DNA from: an uncultured Bacteroidales bacterium
GTDB lineage: Bacteria; Bacteroidota; Bacteroidia; Bacteroidales; Muribaculaceae
Reading direction: 5' to 3'
Length of the DNA: 64,000 nt
Assembly: GCA_947175575.1 (NCBI GenBank)
Contig: CAMWNG010000001.1
Span: forward strand, 62,001-126,000
Shown here piece by piece: positions 7,754 through 17,167 of this stretch. The translations under genes were made by a program, and so were the position numbers. Each line of letters opens with the position of its first letter. Within the stretch, counting starts at the first letter, position 1. The notes under the pieces were generated by a model. That model made no database searches. It was not told the origin of the DNA and was given only the letters and a program-made list of their open reading frames with translations.

Positions 7754-8665
7754 TCAGATAATTCCACGCAAAGAATTGATGTCGGAGATATTGTGGCGAT
7801 GGCAATAATCGGTTATGCCGTCGATAATGCGGATAGTGACGGTGGGATCGATGAAGTTCGCAGTTCCGACCTGAACGGCTGTGGCTCCGGCCATGATGAA
7901 CTGGAGTGCGTCGTCGGCCGAACAAATTCCGCCCAGTCCGACTACCGGGATTTTAACGCGCTTCGCCACCTGCCATACCATGCGTACGGCCACGGGACGT
8001 ACGGCCGGACCTGACAGACCTCCGGTGATGGTGCTAAGGCGCGGACGACGGCGCTCGACATCAATATCCATAGCAAGGAGGGTATTGATCAGAGATACGG
8101 AGTCAGCGCCGGATGCTTCTGCGGCGGTCGCTATTTCAGTGATATCAGTAACATTAGGAGACAATTTGACCATCAGATGCTTATTCCAGGCTTTGCGTAC
8201 GGCTGAAGTGACTTCAGCGGCTCCGGCAGCCGTGGTTCCGAAAGCCATTCCTCCGGCCTTGACATTCGGACATGATATATTGACTTCGATGGCATGTATT
8301 TTGTCAAGAGGCGCAAGAGCTTCCGCTACCGCTACATAATCAGACAATTTGGCACCGGATACGTTCACTATCACTTCCGAATCGAAGCGGGTAAGCGTGG
8401 GATAAATATGGTCAACGAAATAAGCCACACCTTTGTTCTGCAAGCCGACGGCATTGATCATCCCCATCGGAGTTTCAGCCATACGGGGAGAAGGGTTTCC
8501 CTGGCGTGGCTCGAGAGTGGTTCCCTTTACAATGAAACCACCTAATTTGTCGAGATCAATAAAATCAGAAAATTCGTGACCGTATCCGAATGTTCCTGAC
8601 GCGGTGAGCACCGGATTCTTCAGAACAAGACCGGCGCCGAGGTCTACACTAAGATTTATTGCCAT
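7754..8665 (-). CDS. pyrD: Dihydroorotate dehydrogenase B, catalytic subunit
   Basis: Oxidises dihydroorotate to orotate in pyrimidine synthesis using FMN; in the class 1B enzyme electrons pass to PyrK and then NAD+. 303 residues, a TIM barrel with NPVLTASGTFGYGHEF near the N-terminus and the active-site segment HAIEVNISCPNVKAGG, where the Cys of NISCPN is the class 1 catalytic base. VVGLGGICSADDALQFIMAGA is the FMN phosphate site. Its start overlaps the end of pyrK by 10 nt, so the two subunits are translationally coupled. Confidence 0.95.
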   Translation of the reverse strand: MAINLSVDLGAGLVLKNPVLTASGTFGYGHEFSDFIDLDKLGGFIVKGTTLEPRQGNPSPRMAETPMGMINAVGLQNKGVAYFVDHIYPTLTRFDSEVIVNVSGAKLSDYVAVAEALAPLDKIHAIEVNISCPNVKAGGMAFGTTAAGAAEVTSAVRKAWNKHLMVKLSPNVTDITEIATAAEASGADSVSLINTLLAMDIDVERRRPRLSTITGGLSGPAVRPVAVRMVWQVAKRVKIPVVGLGGICSADDALQFIMAGATAVQVGTANFIDPTVTIRIIDGITDYCHRHNISDINSLRGII

Positions 8666-9441
8666 GATGTCAGTCTGTTAATATTGAAAACAGGGCCTTC
8701 AGTGCATACGCACACGTTGCCTTCAGCTTCATTTATGTTCTCCACACAGCAAAGGCAGGCTCCGAGTCCGCATGCCATGTGGTTCTCAAGTGAAACCTCG
8801 CACCATACCTCTGAAGCGCGTGCGATACGCGCTACGGCTTTCATCATGGGAGTGGGGCCGCAGCAATACACACGTTCATAATCCGCGAGACGTTCGAATA
8901 TCGGAATGTCGGTAACAACGCCTTCTGTTCCGGCAGAGCCATCGTTCGTAGATGCAAACACTCTTTCCGCCTTCGGGAACAGCTGTGGAATACCGTTGAT
9001 ATCGTTTGCCGAGCGGCCCCCGAGAGCGATGTGCACTGTCGCACCTTTCTCTGCGAGACAGTCGCAAAGCATCACGAGCGGGGCAATCCCTACCCCTCCT
9101 CCTGCAAGCAGCACTTTTTCGCCGGGTTTGATATCAGTGTTGAATCCATGACCCAGCGGAAGCATCATATTGACCACTGAACCCAAGGGGAGTTCAGTGA
9201 AAAGTGATGTCGCCGGGCCCTGAGGTTTTACAAGAAGAGTGAGTCCGTCTCGAACAGAGTAATGGCAGACGGATATGGGGCGCCTCAATAAGGCTGTGGG
9301 TGCATGGTCAATTTTTACCTCTATGAATTGTCCGGGAAAACATTCCGGGCAATCACCTTCGGGAATAAACTGCATGATCCTGTTGCCGGATGGCAACGCG
9401 TACGACTGTATCAGTCTGAAATCACAGATACATTTTGACAT
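8656..9441 (-). CDS. pyrK: Dihydroorotate dehydrogenase B, electron-transfer subunit
   Basis: 261 residues: an FAD-binding domain with LLRRPISVCHYS, an NAD-binding domain with LLAGGGVGIAPLVMLC, and the C-terminal [2Fe-2S] cluster motif CGLGACLCCVE plus a further Cys in GNVCVCTEGPVF. It carries electrons from PyrD to NAD+ in the cytoplasm. It overlaps pyrD and starts 7 nt after murU, at the end of a long co-directional gene string. Confidence 0.95.
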   Translation of the reverse strand: MSKCICDFRLIQSYALPSGNRIMQFIPEGDCPECFPGQFIEVKIDHAPTALLRRPISVCHYSVRDGLTLLVKPQGPATSLFTELPLGSVVNMMLPLGHGFNTDIKPGEKVLLAGGGVGIAPLVMLCDCLAEKGATVHIALGGRSANDINGIPQLFPKAERVFASTNDGSAGTEGVVTDIPIFERLADYERVYCCGPTPMMKAVARIARASEVWCEVSLENHMACGLGACLCCVENINEAEGNVCVCTEGPVFNINRLTSWQ

Positions 9442-9448
9442 GTTTAAG

Positions 9449-10195
9449 TTAATGGAAGGTAGAATGTTTTATGTATTCTTCGGCTTTACGGAGTGTTTCC
9501 GGTTTGCCGACATCGAACCAGCGGGCGTCGGACGGGATATCATAGCCCATAATATTAAGTCGGTCTGCATTTTCAATATAGAAATCAGTTATTGAAAATC
9601 TGACGTCCCGGGTGGCGAATTGTCTCAGGCTTTCAAAGACAGAGTGCGATATGACATGCATTCCGTCAAATGCACGCATCTTGTCAGCTTCCTCAAATTT
9701 AAGTCCGGCAGGTCGGACGTCACCGGTTTCAGAATTAGTCCAGCCCTTCAACCTGTCAGATTGAGAAAATACAAATCTCCGGGTGGTAAGACGCGGATCC
9801 ACAAGTAAGGTGACATCGGCTCCTGAAGCACGATGAAATTCCAACATCTCCGACGCATTGACCGTGTCAAGAACGTCAGCGTTATGAATCAATACGTCTT
9901 CGTGGCCGATGAGCGGTAGAGCGTTTACAAGGCCACCTCCGGTATCGAGAAGTCTGTCTGTCTCATCGCTAATCAGAATTTTCACAGGGCAGTCCAATCC
10001 GGCGACCATTTCTTTGATCTGATCGGCAAAATGGTGAACATTAACGACGATTCGGGAAACACCGAAACCGACCATCCTGTCTATGACACGCACAAGCATC
10101 GGAACACCACCGACCGGCACCAAGGCTTTGGGATGGAAATCGGTCCACGGTTTAAGACGACTGCCGATGCCGGCCGCAAAAATCATTCCTACCAT
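9449..10195 (-). CDS. murU: N-acetylmuramate-1-phosphate uridylyltransferase (MurU-type)
   Basis: 248-residue sugar-1-phosphate nucleotidyltransferase with the signature MIFAAGIGSRLKPWTDFHPKALVPVGG and the metal-binding segment VLIHNADVLDT. Its size and its place 2 nt after an amino-sugar kinase fit the AmgK/MurU recycling route, in which MurNAc-1-P is converted to UDP-MurNAc for peptidoglycan. A general sugar nucleotidyltransferase is the alternative; the kinase partner makes MurU more likely. No acyltransferase domain is attached. Confidence 0.8.
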   Translation of the reverse strand: MVGMIFAAGIGSRLKPWTDFHPKALVPVGGVPMLVRVIDRMVGFGVSRIVVNVHHFADQIKEMVAGLDCPVKILISDETDRLLDTGGGLVNALPLIGHEDVLIHNADVLDTVNASEMLEFHRASGADVTLLVDPRLTTRRFVFSQSDRLKGWTNSETGDVRPAGLKFEEADKMRAFDGMHVISHSVFESLRQFATRDVRFSITDFYIENADRLNIMGYDIPSDARWFDVGKPETLRKAEEYIKHSTFH

Positions 10196-10197
10196 TT

Positions 10198-11640
10198 CTA
10201 TCTGCGTGGGAATAATTGTTCGATATTCTGTTCCCGATGTATTAGTTCCACCTTTACGTTGAATTTCCGGCTCAGATGTTCAGCCATGTGCTGTGCGCAA
10301 TATACGGAACGGTGTCTACCACCGGTGCATCCGAACGCCACAAACAGATTTGTGAAACCGCGGTCGATATATCGTTGTGTCGAAGCATCGACCAACGCAT
10401 AGCAATGGTCAAGGAACGATATAATCTCACCATCTTCTTCGAGAAAGTCGATTACCTGTTTGTCAAGACCGGTAAATGGCTTGTATCGCTCGTATTTTCC
10501 GGGATTATTGACTCCGCGGCAGTCGAATACATATCCGCCGCCATTGCCGGACGCATCGTTAGGAATGCCTTTTTTATATGCGAAACTGAACACACGAACT
10601 GTGAGCGTGCGTTTGTCGAGATCGCTGCTGAATTGTTTCAGATCCACAAGTTTGGTCAGCATGTCCGACAGATATGGATATTTGGAGAAATCGTAGTCGG
10701 CAAGCAGATTACGTAGATTCGCCACGGCAAAGGGCACACTCTGCATGAAATGCGGTTTTTTCTCGAAATATCCCCTGAAGCCGTACGCACCGAGAACCTG
10801 TAGAGTGCGGAAGAGCACGAAGAGGCTCAGAGTCTGCATGAACTGTGCCGGGTCGATTTCTCGATATTCTTTAGCTGCATCGATATACTCGGCGATGAGT
10901 TCGGTCCGAAGCTTAGGCGAAAAGTTAGCCTTGGCTTGCCATAGGAAAGATGCGACGTCATAAAAATACGGGCCACGACGACCGCCCTGAAAGTCTATAA
11001 ACCATGGTTCGGAGTCGTGAATCATCACATTACGGCTCTGGAAATCGCGGTACATGAAAGTGTCGCAATCGGTCTGGAGCAGATCGTCGGCCAACCGTCC
11101 GAAGTCATCTTCGAGAAGGTTCTCTTCGAATTCGAGTCCGGTTGCTTTCAGGAAACAATATTTGAAATAGTTGAGATCCCACATGATCGACCGACGGTCG
11201 AAATCCGTGGTGGGAAAACTTTTCGAGAAATCGAAACCGTCTGCGCCCGCGAATTGAAATTTCGGGAGAAGCCGGATGGTTTTCGCAAGCAATTCGCGTT
11301 CTTCCGGAGAAAAAATGTGTGTCAATCTGCCTTTTTCGATGGCTTGACAAAGGAGAGTGTCACCCAGATCAGTCTGCAGATAAGCCATCCGATCCGACGA
11401 TACCGCAACCACCGCAGGCACCGGCAGCCCTCTCTCTACAAATTGCGAGTCAAAATCAAGAAAAGCCTCATTTTCCTGTAGATTATTTCCCAGAACGCCG
11501 ATTAGAGTTTGGCCATCATTGCCGCGAAGGCGGAAATATCTGCGGTTGCTGCCGCTTGACGGCAGTTCTATGATTTCGACCGGGGAAAAGCCCGTATATG
11601 AGCGATATAGCTCGATAAGATGGTTTTTGTCAAGTGTCAT
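10198..11640 (-). CDS. amgK: AmgK-type amino-sugar kinase fused to a RapZ C-terminal domain
   Basis: 480 residues in two parts. Residues 1-335 are an aminoglycoside-phosphotransferase-fold kinase with the catalytic loop MYRDFQSRNVMI (about 196-207) and the metal-binding DFQGG (216-220), as in AmgK, which phosphorylates MurNAc or GlcNAc at C1. Residues 346-470 match the C-terminal domain of RapZ: FSFAYKKGIP, VFDCRGVNNP, TGLDKQV and the hallmark GCTGGRHRSV (437-446). In E. coli that domain binds glucosamine-6-phosphate. The RapZ N-terminal ATPase is absent. The fusion suggests a kinase gated by an amino-sugar signal (inference). It lies 2 nt upstream of murU. Confidence 0.85.
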   Translation of the reverse strand: MTLDKNHLIELYRSYTGFSPVEIIELPSSGSNRRYFRLRGNDGQTLIGVLGNNLQENEAFLDFDSQFVERGLPVPAVVAVSSDRMAYLQTDLGDTLLCQAIEKGRLTHIFSPEERELLAKTIRLLPKFQFAGADGFDFSKSFPTTDFDRRSIMWDLNYFKYCFLKATGLEFEENLLEDDFGRLADDLLQTDCDTFMYRDFQSRNVMIHDSEPWFIDFQGGRRGPYFYDVASFLWQAKANFSPKLRTELIAEYIDAAKEYREIDPAQFMQTLSLFVLFRTLQVLGAYGFRGYFEKKPHFMQSVPFAVANLRNLLADYDFSKYPYLSDMLTKLVDLKQFSSDLDKRTLTVRVFSFAYKKGIPNDASGNGGGYVFDCRGVNNPGKYERYKPFTGLDKQVIDFLEEDGEIISFLDHCYALVDASTQRYIDRGFTNLFVAFGCTGGRHRSVYCAQHMAEHLSRKFNVKVELIHREQNIEQLFPRR

Positions 11641-11664
11641 GCGTAGCTTCAGTTTTGCGATGAA

Positions 11665-13851
11665 TTAATTGCCGAGTTCGGAGAGGAACTTGATTCTGAC
11701 AAGTCTTACCTCATCTTCGGTATAATCGGGACAAAGTTCCTTATAAGCCGTATTGAGAGAACCGTCTTCAGCCGATCGGAAATAATCGAAGATCTCATCC
11801 TGTTCATCTTCGTCGAGATGTTCGTTAATGAAATAATTCAGATTGATTTTATTGCCCGAATTGACTATAGATTCGATTTCATCGAGCAACTGGTCGAATT
11901 CAAGGCCATTGCTCGCAGCCACTTCCTCAAGGTCAATCTTACGGTCGATCGCCTGAATGATGGCGATCTTACGTTTGGATTTATTGGCAACAGAGCGCAC
12001 ACGCCAGTCTTCGGGGCGTTCGATCTCTTTTTCGTCAACATAATCCTTTATGACTTTCAGGAATTCTTGTCCGTAGCGTTTCGCTTTTCCTTCGCCCACA
12101 CCGGGAATGTTCTGAAGTTCTTCCGTCGTGATGGGATATGTGGTGGCCATGGCTTCCAGCGATGGATCCTGGAAAATGACATACGGCGGCAGATTATGAT
12201 GCTGCGCGATAGTCTTGCGCAAGGCTGAAAGGATAGAATATAATTCGGGATCAGCTGCACAGCCCGACCCGCTTTTCATATTAACCACCACATCCTCCTC
12301 GTCTGAGAATTCATTATCCTCGACCACATGGAATGAAACCGGATTCTTGAGATAAGATTTGGCCTTTGGAGTGAGAGATATTATTCCGTAGTTTTCAATG
12401 TCGCGTGTAAGATATCCGTCCAGGGTGGCCTGTCTTATCAGAGCATTGAGGAATCGTCTGTTAGATGATTCCAGACATCCGAAAACCTCAAGATCTTCAT
12501 GACGATAGGATTTGACATCGGCGGTGTCTTTACCTAATAGAATATCAATTATATAATCTGCCTTGAATTTTTCTTTAAGAGCGGCTATAGTTTCAATTGT
12601 CGCAAGTAGTTCTTCTTTAGCTTCCACTTTCTTCTTAGTGTTTTTACAATTGTCACAGTTGCCGCAGCGCTCGTCGGTGAAAACTTCACCGAAATAATGG
12701 AGCAGCGTGCGTCTACGACACACCGACGATTCAGCGTAAGCAGCCGTTTCGGCAAGGAGCTGTCGTCCGATTTCCTGTTCAGCCAACGGTTTGCCCTGCA
12801 TGAATTTCTCCATCTTTTGCAAATCGCGGTAGGCATAGAATGTCAGGCAGTAGCCTTCGCCTCCGTCACGGCCGGCGCGCCCTGTTTCCTGATAGTAGCC
12901 CTCAAGTGATTTTGGCATGTCATAATGTATGACAAACCTCACATCGGGTTTGTCGATACCCATGCCGAATGCTATCGTAGCTACAATAATATCCACTTTC
13001 TCAAGAAGGAACGCATCCTGGTTTTCGGAACGGGTGGCGGCGTCCATGCCTGCGTGATATGGTAAAGCTTTGATATTGTTTACCCTTAACAGTTCGGCGA
13101 GTTCCTCTACCTTCTTACGGCTGAGGCAATATATTATTCCGGATTTACCGGAATGTTGTCTGATGAACCGGATTATGTCGTGATCTGTGCTCTTGGTCTT
13201 AGGGCGGACTTCATAATACAGGTTATGACGATTGAAGGATGATTTGAACACCCTCGCACCCACATTCATACCAAGATTCTTTTGTATGTCGTGTTGTACC
13301 TTAGGAGTGGCCGTAGCCGTCAAGGCTATGACCGGTCGTGAGCCTATCTCATTGATGATCGGACGGATGCGCCTGTATTCCGGACGGAAGTCATGTCCCC
13401 ATTCCGAGATACAGTGAGCTTCGTCAATCGCAAAGAACGAGATGGTCACGGATTTCAGAAAATCAATGTTATCTTCTTTTGTGAGCGATTCAGGGGCTAC
13501 ATAAAGCAGTTTAGTTTTTCCGTCTGTCACATCCGACTTGACCTGATCGATCTGCGTGCGACTTAGAGACGAATTGAGAAAATGCGCGATTGAATCTTTC
13601 TCACTGAAGTTTCTCATTGCGTCGACCTGATTTTTCATTAACGCTATGAGCGGCGACACCACGATCGCTGTACCGTCGAGCAGTAGTGCGGGAAGTTGAT
13701 AGCACAAGGATTTTCCTCCTCCGGTGGGCATAAGCACAAAGACATCATTACCCTCCATAAGGCTGGTGATGATAGCCTCCTGATTGCCTTTGAAGGTGCC
13801 GAATCCGAAATGCTTTTTGAGTGCTTCCGTCAGGCTTATCGTAGTGGCCAT
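11665..13851 (-). CDS. recQ: ATP-dependent DNA helicase RecQ
   Basis: 3'-5' helicase for recombination and replication-fork repair, 728 residues. Visible motifs in order: Walker A MPTGGGKSLCYQLPA, DEAHCISEWGHDFRPEY, motif III LTATATP, motif VI YQETGRAGRDG, the zinc site CRRRTLLHYFGE...CGNCDNCK, winged helix, and an HRDC domain (PPYVIFQDPSLEAMA...IPGVGEGKAKRYG). About 100 residues follow the HRDC, a C-terminal extension. It is encoded 66 nt after clpX and 24 nt before the kinase fusion, all on the same strand. Confidence 0.95.
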   Translation of the reverse strand: MATTISLTEALKKHFGFGTFKGNQEAIITSLMEGNDVFVLMPTGGGKSLCYQLPALLLDGTAIVVSPLIALMKNQVDAMRNFSEKDSIAHFLNSSLSRTQIDQVKSDVTDGKTKLLYVAPESLTKEDNIDFLKSVTISFFAIDEAHCISEWGHDFRPEYRRIRPIINEIGSRPVIALTATATPKVQHDIQKNLGMNVGARVFKSSFNRHNLYYEVRPKTKSTDHDIIRFIRQHSGKSGIIYCLSRKKVEELAELLRVNNIKALPYHAGMDAATRSENQDAFLLEKVDIIVATIAFGMGIDKPDVRFVIHYDMPKSLEGYYQETGRAGRDGGEGYCLTFYAYRDLQKMEKFMQGKPLAEQEIGRQLLAETAAYAESSVCRRRTLLHYFGEVFTDERCGNCDNCKNTKKKVEAKEELLATIETIAALKEKFKADYIIDILLGKDTADVKSYRHEDLEVFGCLESSNRRFLNALIRQATLDGYLTRDIENYGIISLTPKAKSYLKNPVSFHVVEDNEFSDEEDVVVNMKSGSGCAADPELYSILSALRKTIAQHHNLPPYVIFQDPSLEAMATTYPITTEELQNIPGVGEGKAKRYGQEFLKVIKDYVDEKEIERPEDWRVRSVANKSKRKIAIIQAIDRKIDLEEVAASNGLEFDQLLDEIESIVNSGNKINLNYFINEHLDEDEQDEIFDYFRSAEDGSLNTAYKELCPDYTEDEVRLVRIKFLSELGN

Positions 13852-13917
13852 AATGTAAATGAATGATCGGTTTGACTATTTGAGAAGAGTAAATTGAATG
13901 TTGTTTCTTATGCTGAA

Positions 13918-15198
13918 TCAGGATCCAACCGAGGCTGCCTCGAAATGCGCCGCTTCGAATTTTTCTTTGGCGTAAGGTAAAGTAACCTCGAATTCCTTGA
14001 CATTCATGGACGGGATATCGAACATGGCATCCACCATAATCGCCTCGACGATAGAACGCAGACCTCGCGCGCCTAATTTATATTCAATGGCTTTGTCGAC
14101 CACAAATTCAAGAACTTCCGGTGCGAACGTGAGTTTCACTCCATCCATTTGGAAAAGTTTCTCATATTGTCGTGTGATTGCGTTCTTCGGCTCGGTGAGA
14201 ACCCGAAGAAGCGCATCGCGTGACAATGGATTGAGATGTGTCAGAATGGGAAGGCGGCCTATGATCTCAGGTATGAGGCCATAGGAACGGAGGTCCTGGG
14301 GTGCGACATAGCGCAGGTAGTCCTGCTTGTCGCGCGGACGTTCCCGGGTGCTGTCGGTCGCGTAACCCACTACATGGCTGTTCATGCGTTGAGCTATCTT
14401 GCTCTCGATGCCTTCGAAAGCGCCTCCGCAGATGAACAGTATGTCTTTGGTGTCAACTGGAATCATTTTTTGTTCGGGGTGTTTGCGACCGCCTTGGGGC
14501 GGGACATTCACAATCGAACCTTCGAGAAGTTTCAGGAGACCTTGTTGCACACCTTCACCGGAAACATCGCGTGTAATCGACGGGTTATCGCCCTTTCTGG
14601 CTATTTTGTCTATCTCGTCGATGAACACGATTCCGCGCTGGGCTTTCTCCACGTCGTAGTCAGCGGCCTGAAGCAGTCGTGTCAGCAAGCTTTCGATATC
14701 CTCGCCGACATATCCGGCCTGGGTAAGGACAGTGGCATCCACGATGGTGAAAGGAACATTGAGCTGACGGGCAATCGTTTTGGCTAAAAGTGTTTTGCCC
14801 GTACCGGTAGGACCAACAATAATTATATTCGATTTTTCGATGTCGACATCATCATCTTTCAGGCGGGGTTGCATCAGTCGCTTATAATGATTATACACCG
14901 CAACGGAAAGATATTTTTTTGCATCGTCTTGTCCGATTACATATTGATCGAGATGTTCCTTGATCTGATGCGGAGTCGGAACATTATCTTTCATACTGGC
15001 GATGAACTCCCGTTTGTCGTCCTGCCGCTGTTTTTCGGGCAGTTCTTCGCGTATATATCCGCTGAGAGTCTCTATGCAGTCGGTACAGATACATGACTGC
15101 TGGTCAGAGGAAGGTACGAGGAAACGATACTGCGAGGGATCGGCCGGACGGCCGCACCATTCGCAATAAGCGTCTGAAGGATTTTTCTTTTTTGCCAT
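13918..15198 (-). CDS. clpX: ClpX, ATPase subunit of the ClpXP protease
   Basis: Unfoldase that feeds tagged proteins to ClpP; 426 residues. The N-terminal zinc-binding domain has CEWCG and CICTDC. The AAA+ core has Walker A GPTGTGKT, Walker [12 protein letters not shown], the pore loop GYVGED, the ClpP-docking loop in [11 protein letters not shown] and sensor 2 GARGLRSI. It starts 8 nt after clpP. Bacteroidota usually keep clpP-clpX together; the trigger-factor gene often found upstream is not here. Confidence 0.97.
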   Translation of the reverse strand: MAKKKNPSDAYCEWCGRPADPSQYRFLVPSSDQQSCICTDCIETLSGYIREELPEKQRQDDKREFIASMKDNVPTPHQIKEHLDQYVIGQDDAKKYLSVAVYNHYKRLMQPRLKDDDVDIEKSNIIIVGPTGTGKTLLAKTIARQLNVPFTIVDATVLTQAGYVGEDIESLLTRLLQAADYDVEKAQRGIVFIDEIDKIARKGDNPSITRDVSGEGVQQGLLKLLEGSIVNVPPQGGRKHPEQKMIPVDTKDILFICGGAFEGIESKIAQRMNSHVVGYATDSTRERPRDKQDYLRYVAPQDLRSYGLIPEIIGRLPILTHLNPLSRDALLRVLTEPKNAITRQYEKLFQMDGVKLTFAPEVLEFVVDKAIEYKLGARGLRSIVEAIMVDAMFDIPSMNVKEFEVTLPYAKEKFEAAHFEAASVGS

Positions 15199-15206
15199 TT
15201 AACGTA

Positions 15207-15896
15207 TCAATGCTTGGCTTTAATGAGCACCTGATCTATCATGCCGTAATTCTTTGCTTCTTCGGCTGTCATCCAGTAATCGCGGTCGCTGTCGCGTTCC
15301 ACTTTGTCGAACGGCTGTCCGGAATGATCCGAGATAATGGTATAAAGTTCGTGCTTGAGTTTTTGTATCTCGCGAGCTGTTATTTCAATGTCTGAAGCCT
15401 GGCCTTGCGCACCGCCCATGGGTTGGTGAATCATGACGCGGGAATGGCGTAGGGCAAAGCGTTTGCCTTTCTGACCTGCGACAAGAAGCACCGCGGCCAT
15501 CGAGGCTGCCATACCGGTGCAAATGGTAGCAACGTCGCTGGAAATATACTGCATGGTATCATATATGCCAAGACCGGCATATACTGATCCGCCGGGTGAA
15601 TTTATATAGATGGAGACATCCTTGCCGGGATCAGCTGAATCAAGGTAAAGCAGCTGAGCCTGGATGACATTTGCTGTATAATCGTTTACTTCTGTGCCAA
15701 GAAAGATGATCCGATCCATCATCAGTCGGGAGAAAACGTCCATTTGAGCGACATTAAGCTGACGCTCTTCGATGATGCTCGGATTGATGTAGTTCGATGT
15801 GATTACGTTGGAAACTGCCGAGGTGTATTGATCCAACGCGAGACCGTTGAGACCCATACCTTTCACGGCGAAATTACGAAAATCTGTATGTTGCAT
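15207..15896 (-). CDS. clpP: ClpP, proteolytic subunit of the ClpXP protease
   Basis: Serine protease of about 229 residues. The start is set at [15 protein letters not shown], 42 nt downstream of the predicted transcription start; the track's longer start runs through the promoter. Catalytic Ser is in [13 protein letters not shown] and His in [11 protein letters not shown], with the active-site segment [18 protein letters not shown]. The N-terminal extension of about 30 residues before the conserved [15 protein letters not shown] may be a propeptide. First gene of the string clpP-clpX-recQ-amgK-murU-pyrK-pyrD. Confidence 0.96.
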   Translation of the reverse strand: MQHTDFRNFAVKGMGLNGLALDQYTSAVSNVITSNYINPSIIEERQLNVAQMDVFSRLMMDRIIFLGTEVNDYTANVIQAQLLYLDSADPGKDVSIYINSPGGSVYAGLGIYDTMQYISSDVATICTGMAASMAAVLLVAGQKGKRFALRHSRVMIHQPMGGAQGQASDIEITAREIQKLKHELYTIISDHSGQPFDKVERDSDRDYWMTAEEAKNYGMIDQVLIKAKH

Positions 15897-15944
15897 ATTT
15901 ATAAATGTATATTGCCTGTAGTTGGTGTTTCGGGAATTCTTTTT

Positions 15945-15952
15945 CAAAGTTA
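15945..15952 (-). promoter_or_regulatory. Promoter -7 box for clpP
   Basis: TAACTTTG on the minus strand, 49 nt upstream of the clpP start codon. A TTTG occurs about 22 nt further upstream, close to the usual -33 spacing. Confidence 0.6.
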
Positions 15953-16022
15953 CTAAAAAAATCTGAGATAGCATCAAAAAAATATTTTTTATTGACTGCC
16001 GAATGTCAAAAAGAGCAAAAAA

Positions 16023-16054
16023 AGAGGTTGTGTCTTGGTTCAGACACAACCTCT
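16023..16054 (-). terminator. Intrinsic terminator of the glutaminase-fold gene
   Basis: AGAGGTTGTGTC pairs perfectly with GACACAACCTCT (12 bp, 8-nt loop) and on the minus strand is followed by TTTTTTTG, a classic intrinsic terminator 75 nt past the stop codon. Confidence 0.85.
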
Positions 16055-16128
16055 GCGCAGAATTATATATAACATTCAACCATAAAGGTTGGTTTCAGTC
16101 ACCTTTCATAGATTAATAAAAGGGCTGT

Positions 16129-17070
16129 TTATTTCTCGACCTCAACACGTGCTGAAGAATAGACGTTGAGCTGGAGTGTGTTTGCAATGTATTTGATGGC
16201 TTTCTTAGCCTTGACAGAGACGCCTCTCTGATCAAGTTCGGGACTGTATGCAGCGATTGCACCGAAACCGGGGAGAACGGCCAGAATCAGACCGCCTTTA
16301 CCGCTGCGTGCTGGAAGACCGACCATTACATTCCAGCCTTTGGCTTCTTTATGAAGCCCGCGTGTGGCCATCATACCTACGACGTTGGCAGCAATTTCAC
16401 CGTCAAAAGCTACTTGACCGTTAGTTACATTTCGGCCGTCGGCTGCAATTGTTGCGCCGAGTGTCGCCAACTGTTGTGTGTTGACTTGAAGGCTTGTCAG
16501 TTTGGCATACAGATCAAGCGCTATATTTGCTTGGTCGTAAAGCGAGAATTCAGCTTGAGCGAGCTGATCGACTGCGTTCTCATCAGCCAATTGTTGTTTA
16601 ACGGCTTTGTAGTATTTGTCATTGAGAACAGGTGCAGAACCGACAAGATTGATGAAGTTGTTTATCATCACATCCCACTTGCCTTCGGGGTCGTTCTGAG
16701 GCTGAATGATGCTCACGGCACGTACACCGTGGCGGCTCAGACCGATATGGGGTTTGGCATGCTTCTCGGTCTTGGCACATCCGCATTTACACATGCCGAT
16801 TTTCTTCATCAGATCTTTGACCTTATTCTGAGTCATAAGAACCACCGCAGACGAAACCTGAGCTACGTCGCCCATCACGGTCAGGGCGTCAGTGTCACCC
16901 TTATTTATTACTGTACCGTCGGTCAGCACTACGCTGATGCCGAAAAGGTTATCTTTTTCTACTTCAATGCGGGGATCTTTTTCGCCTTCTTTGATGCTTT
17001 TGAAGTTCTCATAAGCATCGACGACCGCTTTCTGCACGTCGCCAAGAGATATTTTTCGTGTCATAGTCAT
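16129..17070 (-). CDS. Glutaminase-fold protein with the catalytic Ser-x-x-Lys missing
   Basis: 313 residues from MTMTRKISLG; the track's start 50 codons upstream would run into the divergent promoter. Resemblance to serine-type glutaminase A is clear in FGISVVLTDGTVINKGD, LATLGATIAADGRNVTNG, VGLPARSGKGGLILAVLPG and AAYSPELDQRGVSV. Against E. coli glutaminase from memory, the active-site SISK falls on DVAQ (68-71), so the nucleophile Ser and base Lys are gone. KSG is RSG, and the helical region holding the glutamate-binding RN is shortened. An insertion-like CKCGCAKTEKHAKPH (94-108) could bind metal. Glutaminase activity is therefore doubtful. Confidence 0.75.
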   Translation of the reverse strand: MTMTRKISLGDVQKAVVDAYENFKSIKEGEKDPRIEVEKDNLFGISVVLTDGTVINKGDTDALTVMGDVAQVSSAVVLMTQNKVKDLMKKIGMCKCGCAKTEKHAKPHIGLSRHGVRAVSIIQPQNDPEGKWDVMINNFINLVGSAPVLNDKYYKAVKQQLADENAVDQLAQAEFSLYDQANIALDLYAKLTSLQVNTQQLATLGATIAADGRNVTNGQVAFDGEIAANVVGMMATRGLHKEAKGWNVMVGLPARSGKGGLILAVLPGFGAIAAYSPELDQRGVSVKAKKAIKYIANTLQLNVYSSARVEVEK

Positions 17071-17151
17071 AGGTTTATCAAATTCTGCCAGTATAACATA
17101 ATCGGAAGGAGTAAAGTTGCGCTCGGGAGTATATTTTAATATTTTTTTTTG

Positions 17152-17159
17152 TAACTTTG
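17152..17159 (+). promoter_or_regulatory. Promoter -7 box for the Wzi-like/nonulosonate operon
   Basis: TAACTTTG with a T-run just upstream. The ATG of the Wzi-like gene is only 8 nt after the box, so the transcript would be nearly leaderless. No TTTG at -33 is evident. Confidence 0.55.
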
Positions 17160-17167
17160 TGGCTGCA

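Noticed and set aside
16351-17139. 262-residue plus-strand ORF opposite the glutaminase-fold gene
   Set aside because: Composition is unlike a real protein and the minus strand carries recognisable glutaminase motifs and a terminator in the right direction.
17117-17167. Upstream start for the Wzi-like gene used by the ORF track
   Set aside because: These codons overlap the TAACTTTG promoter box, and the signal peptide starts at the ATG at 17168.
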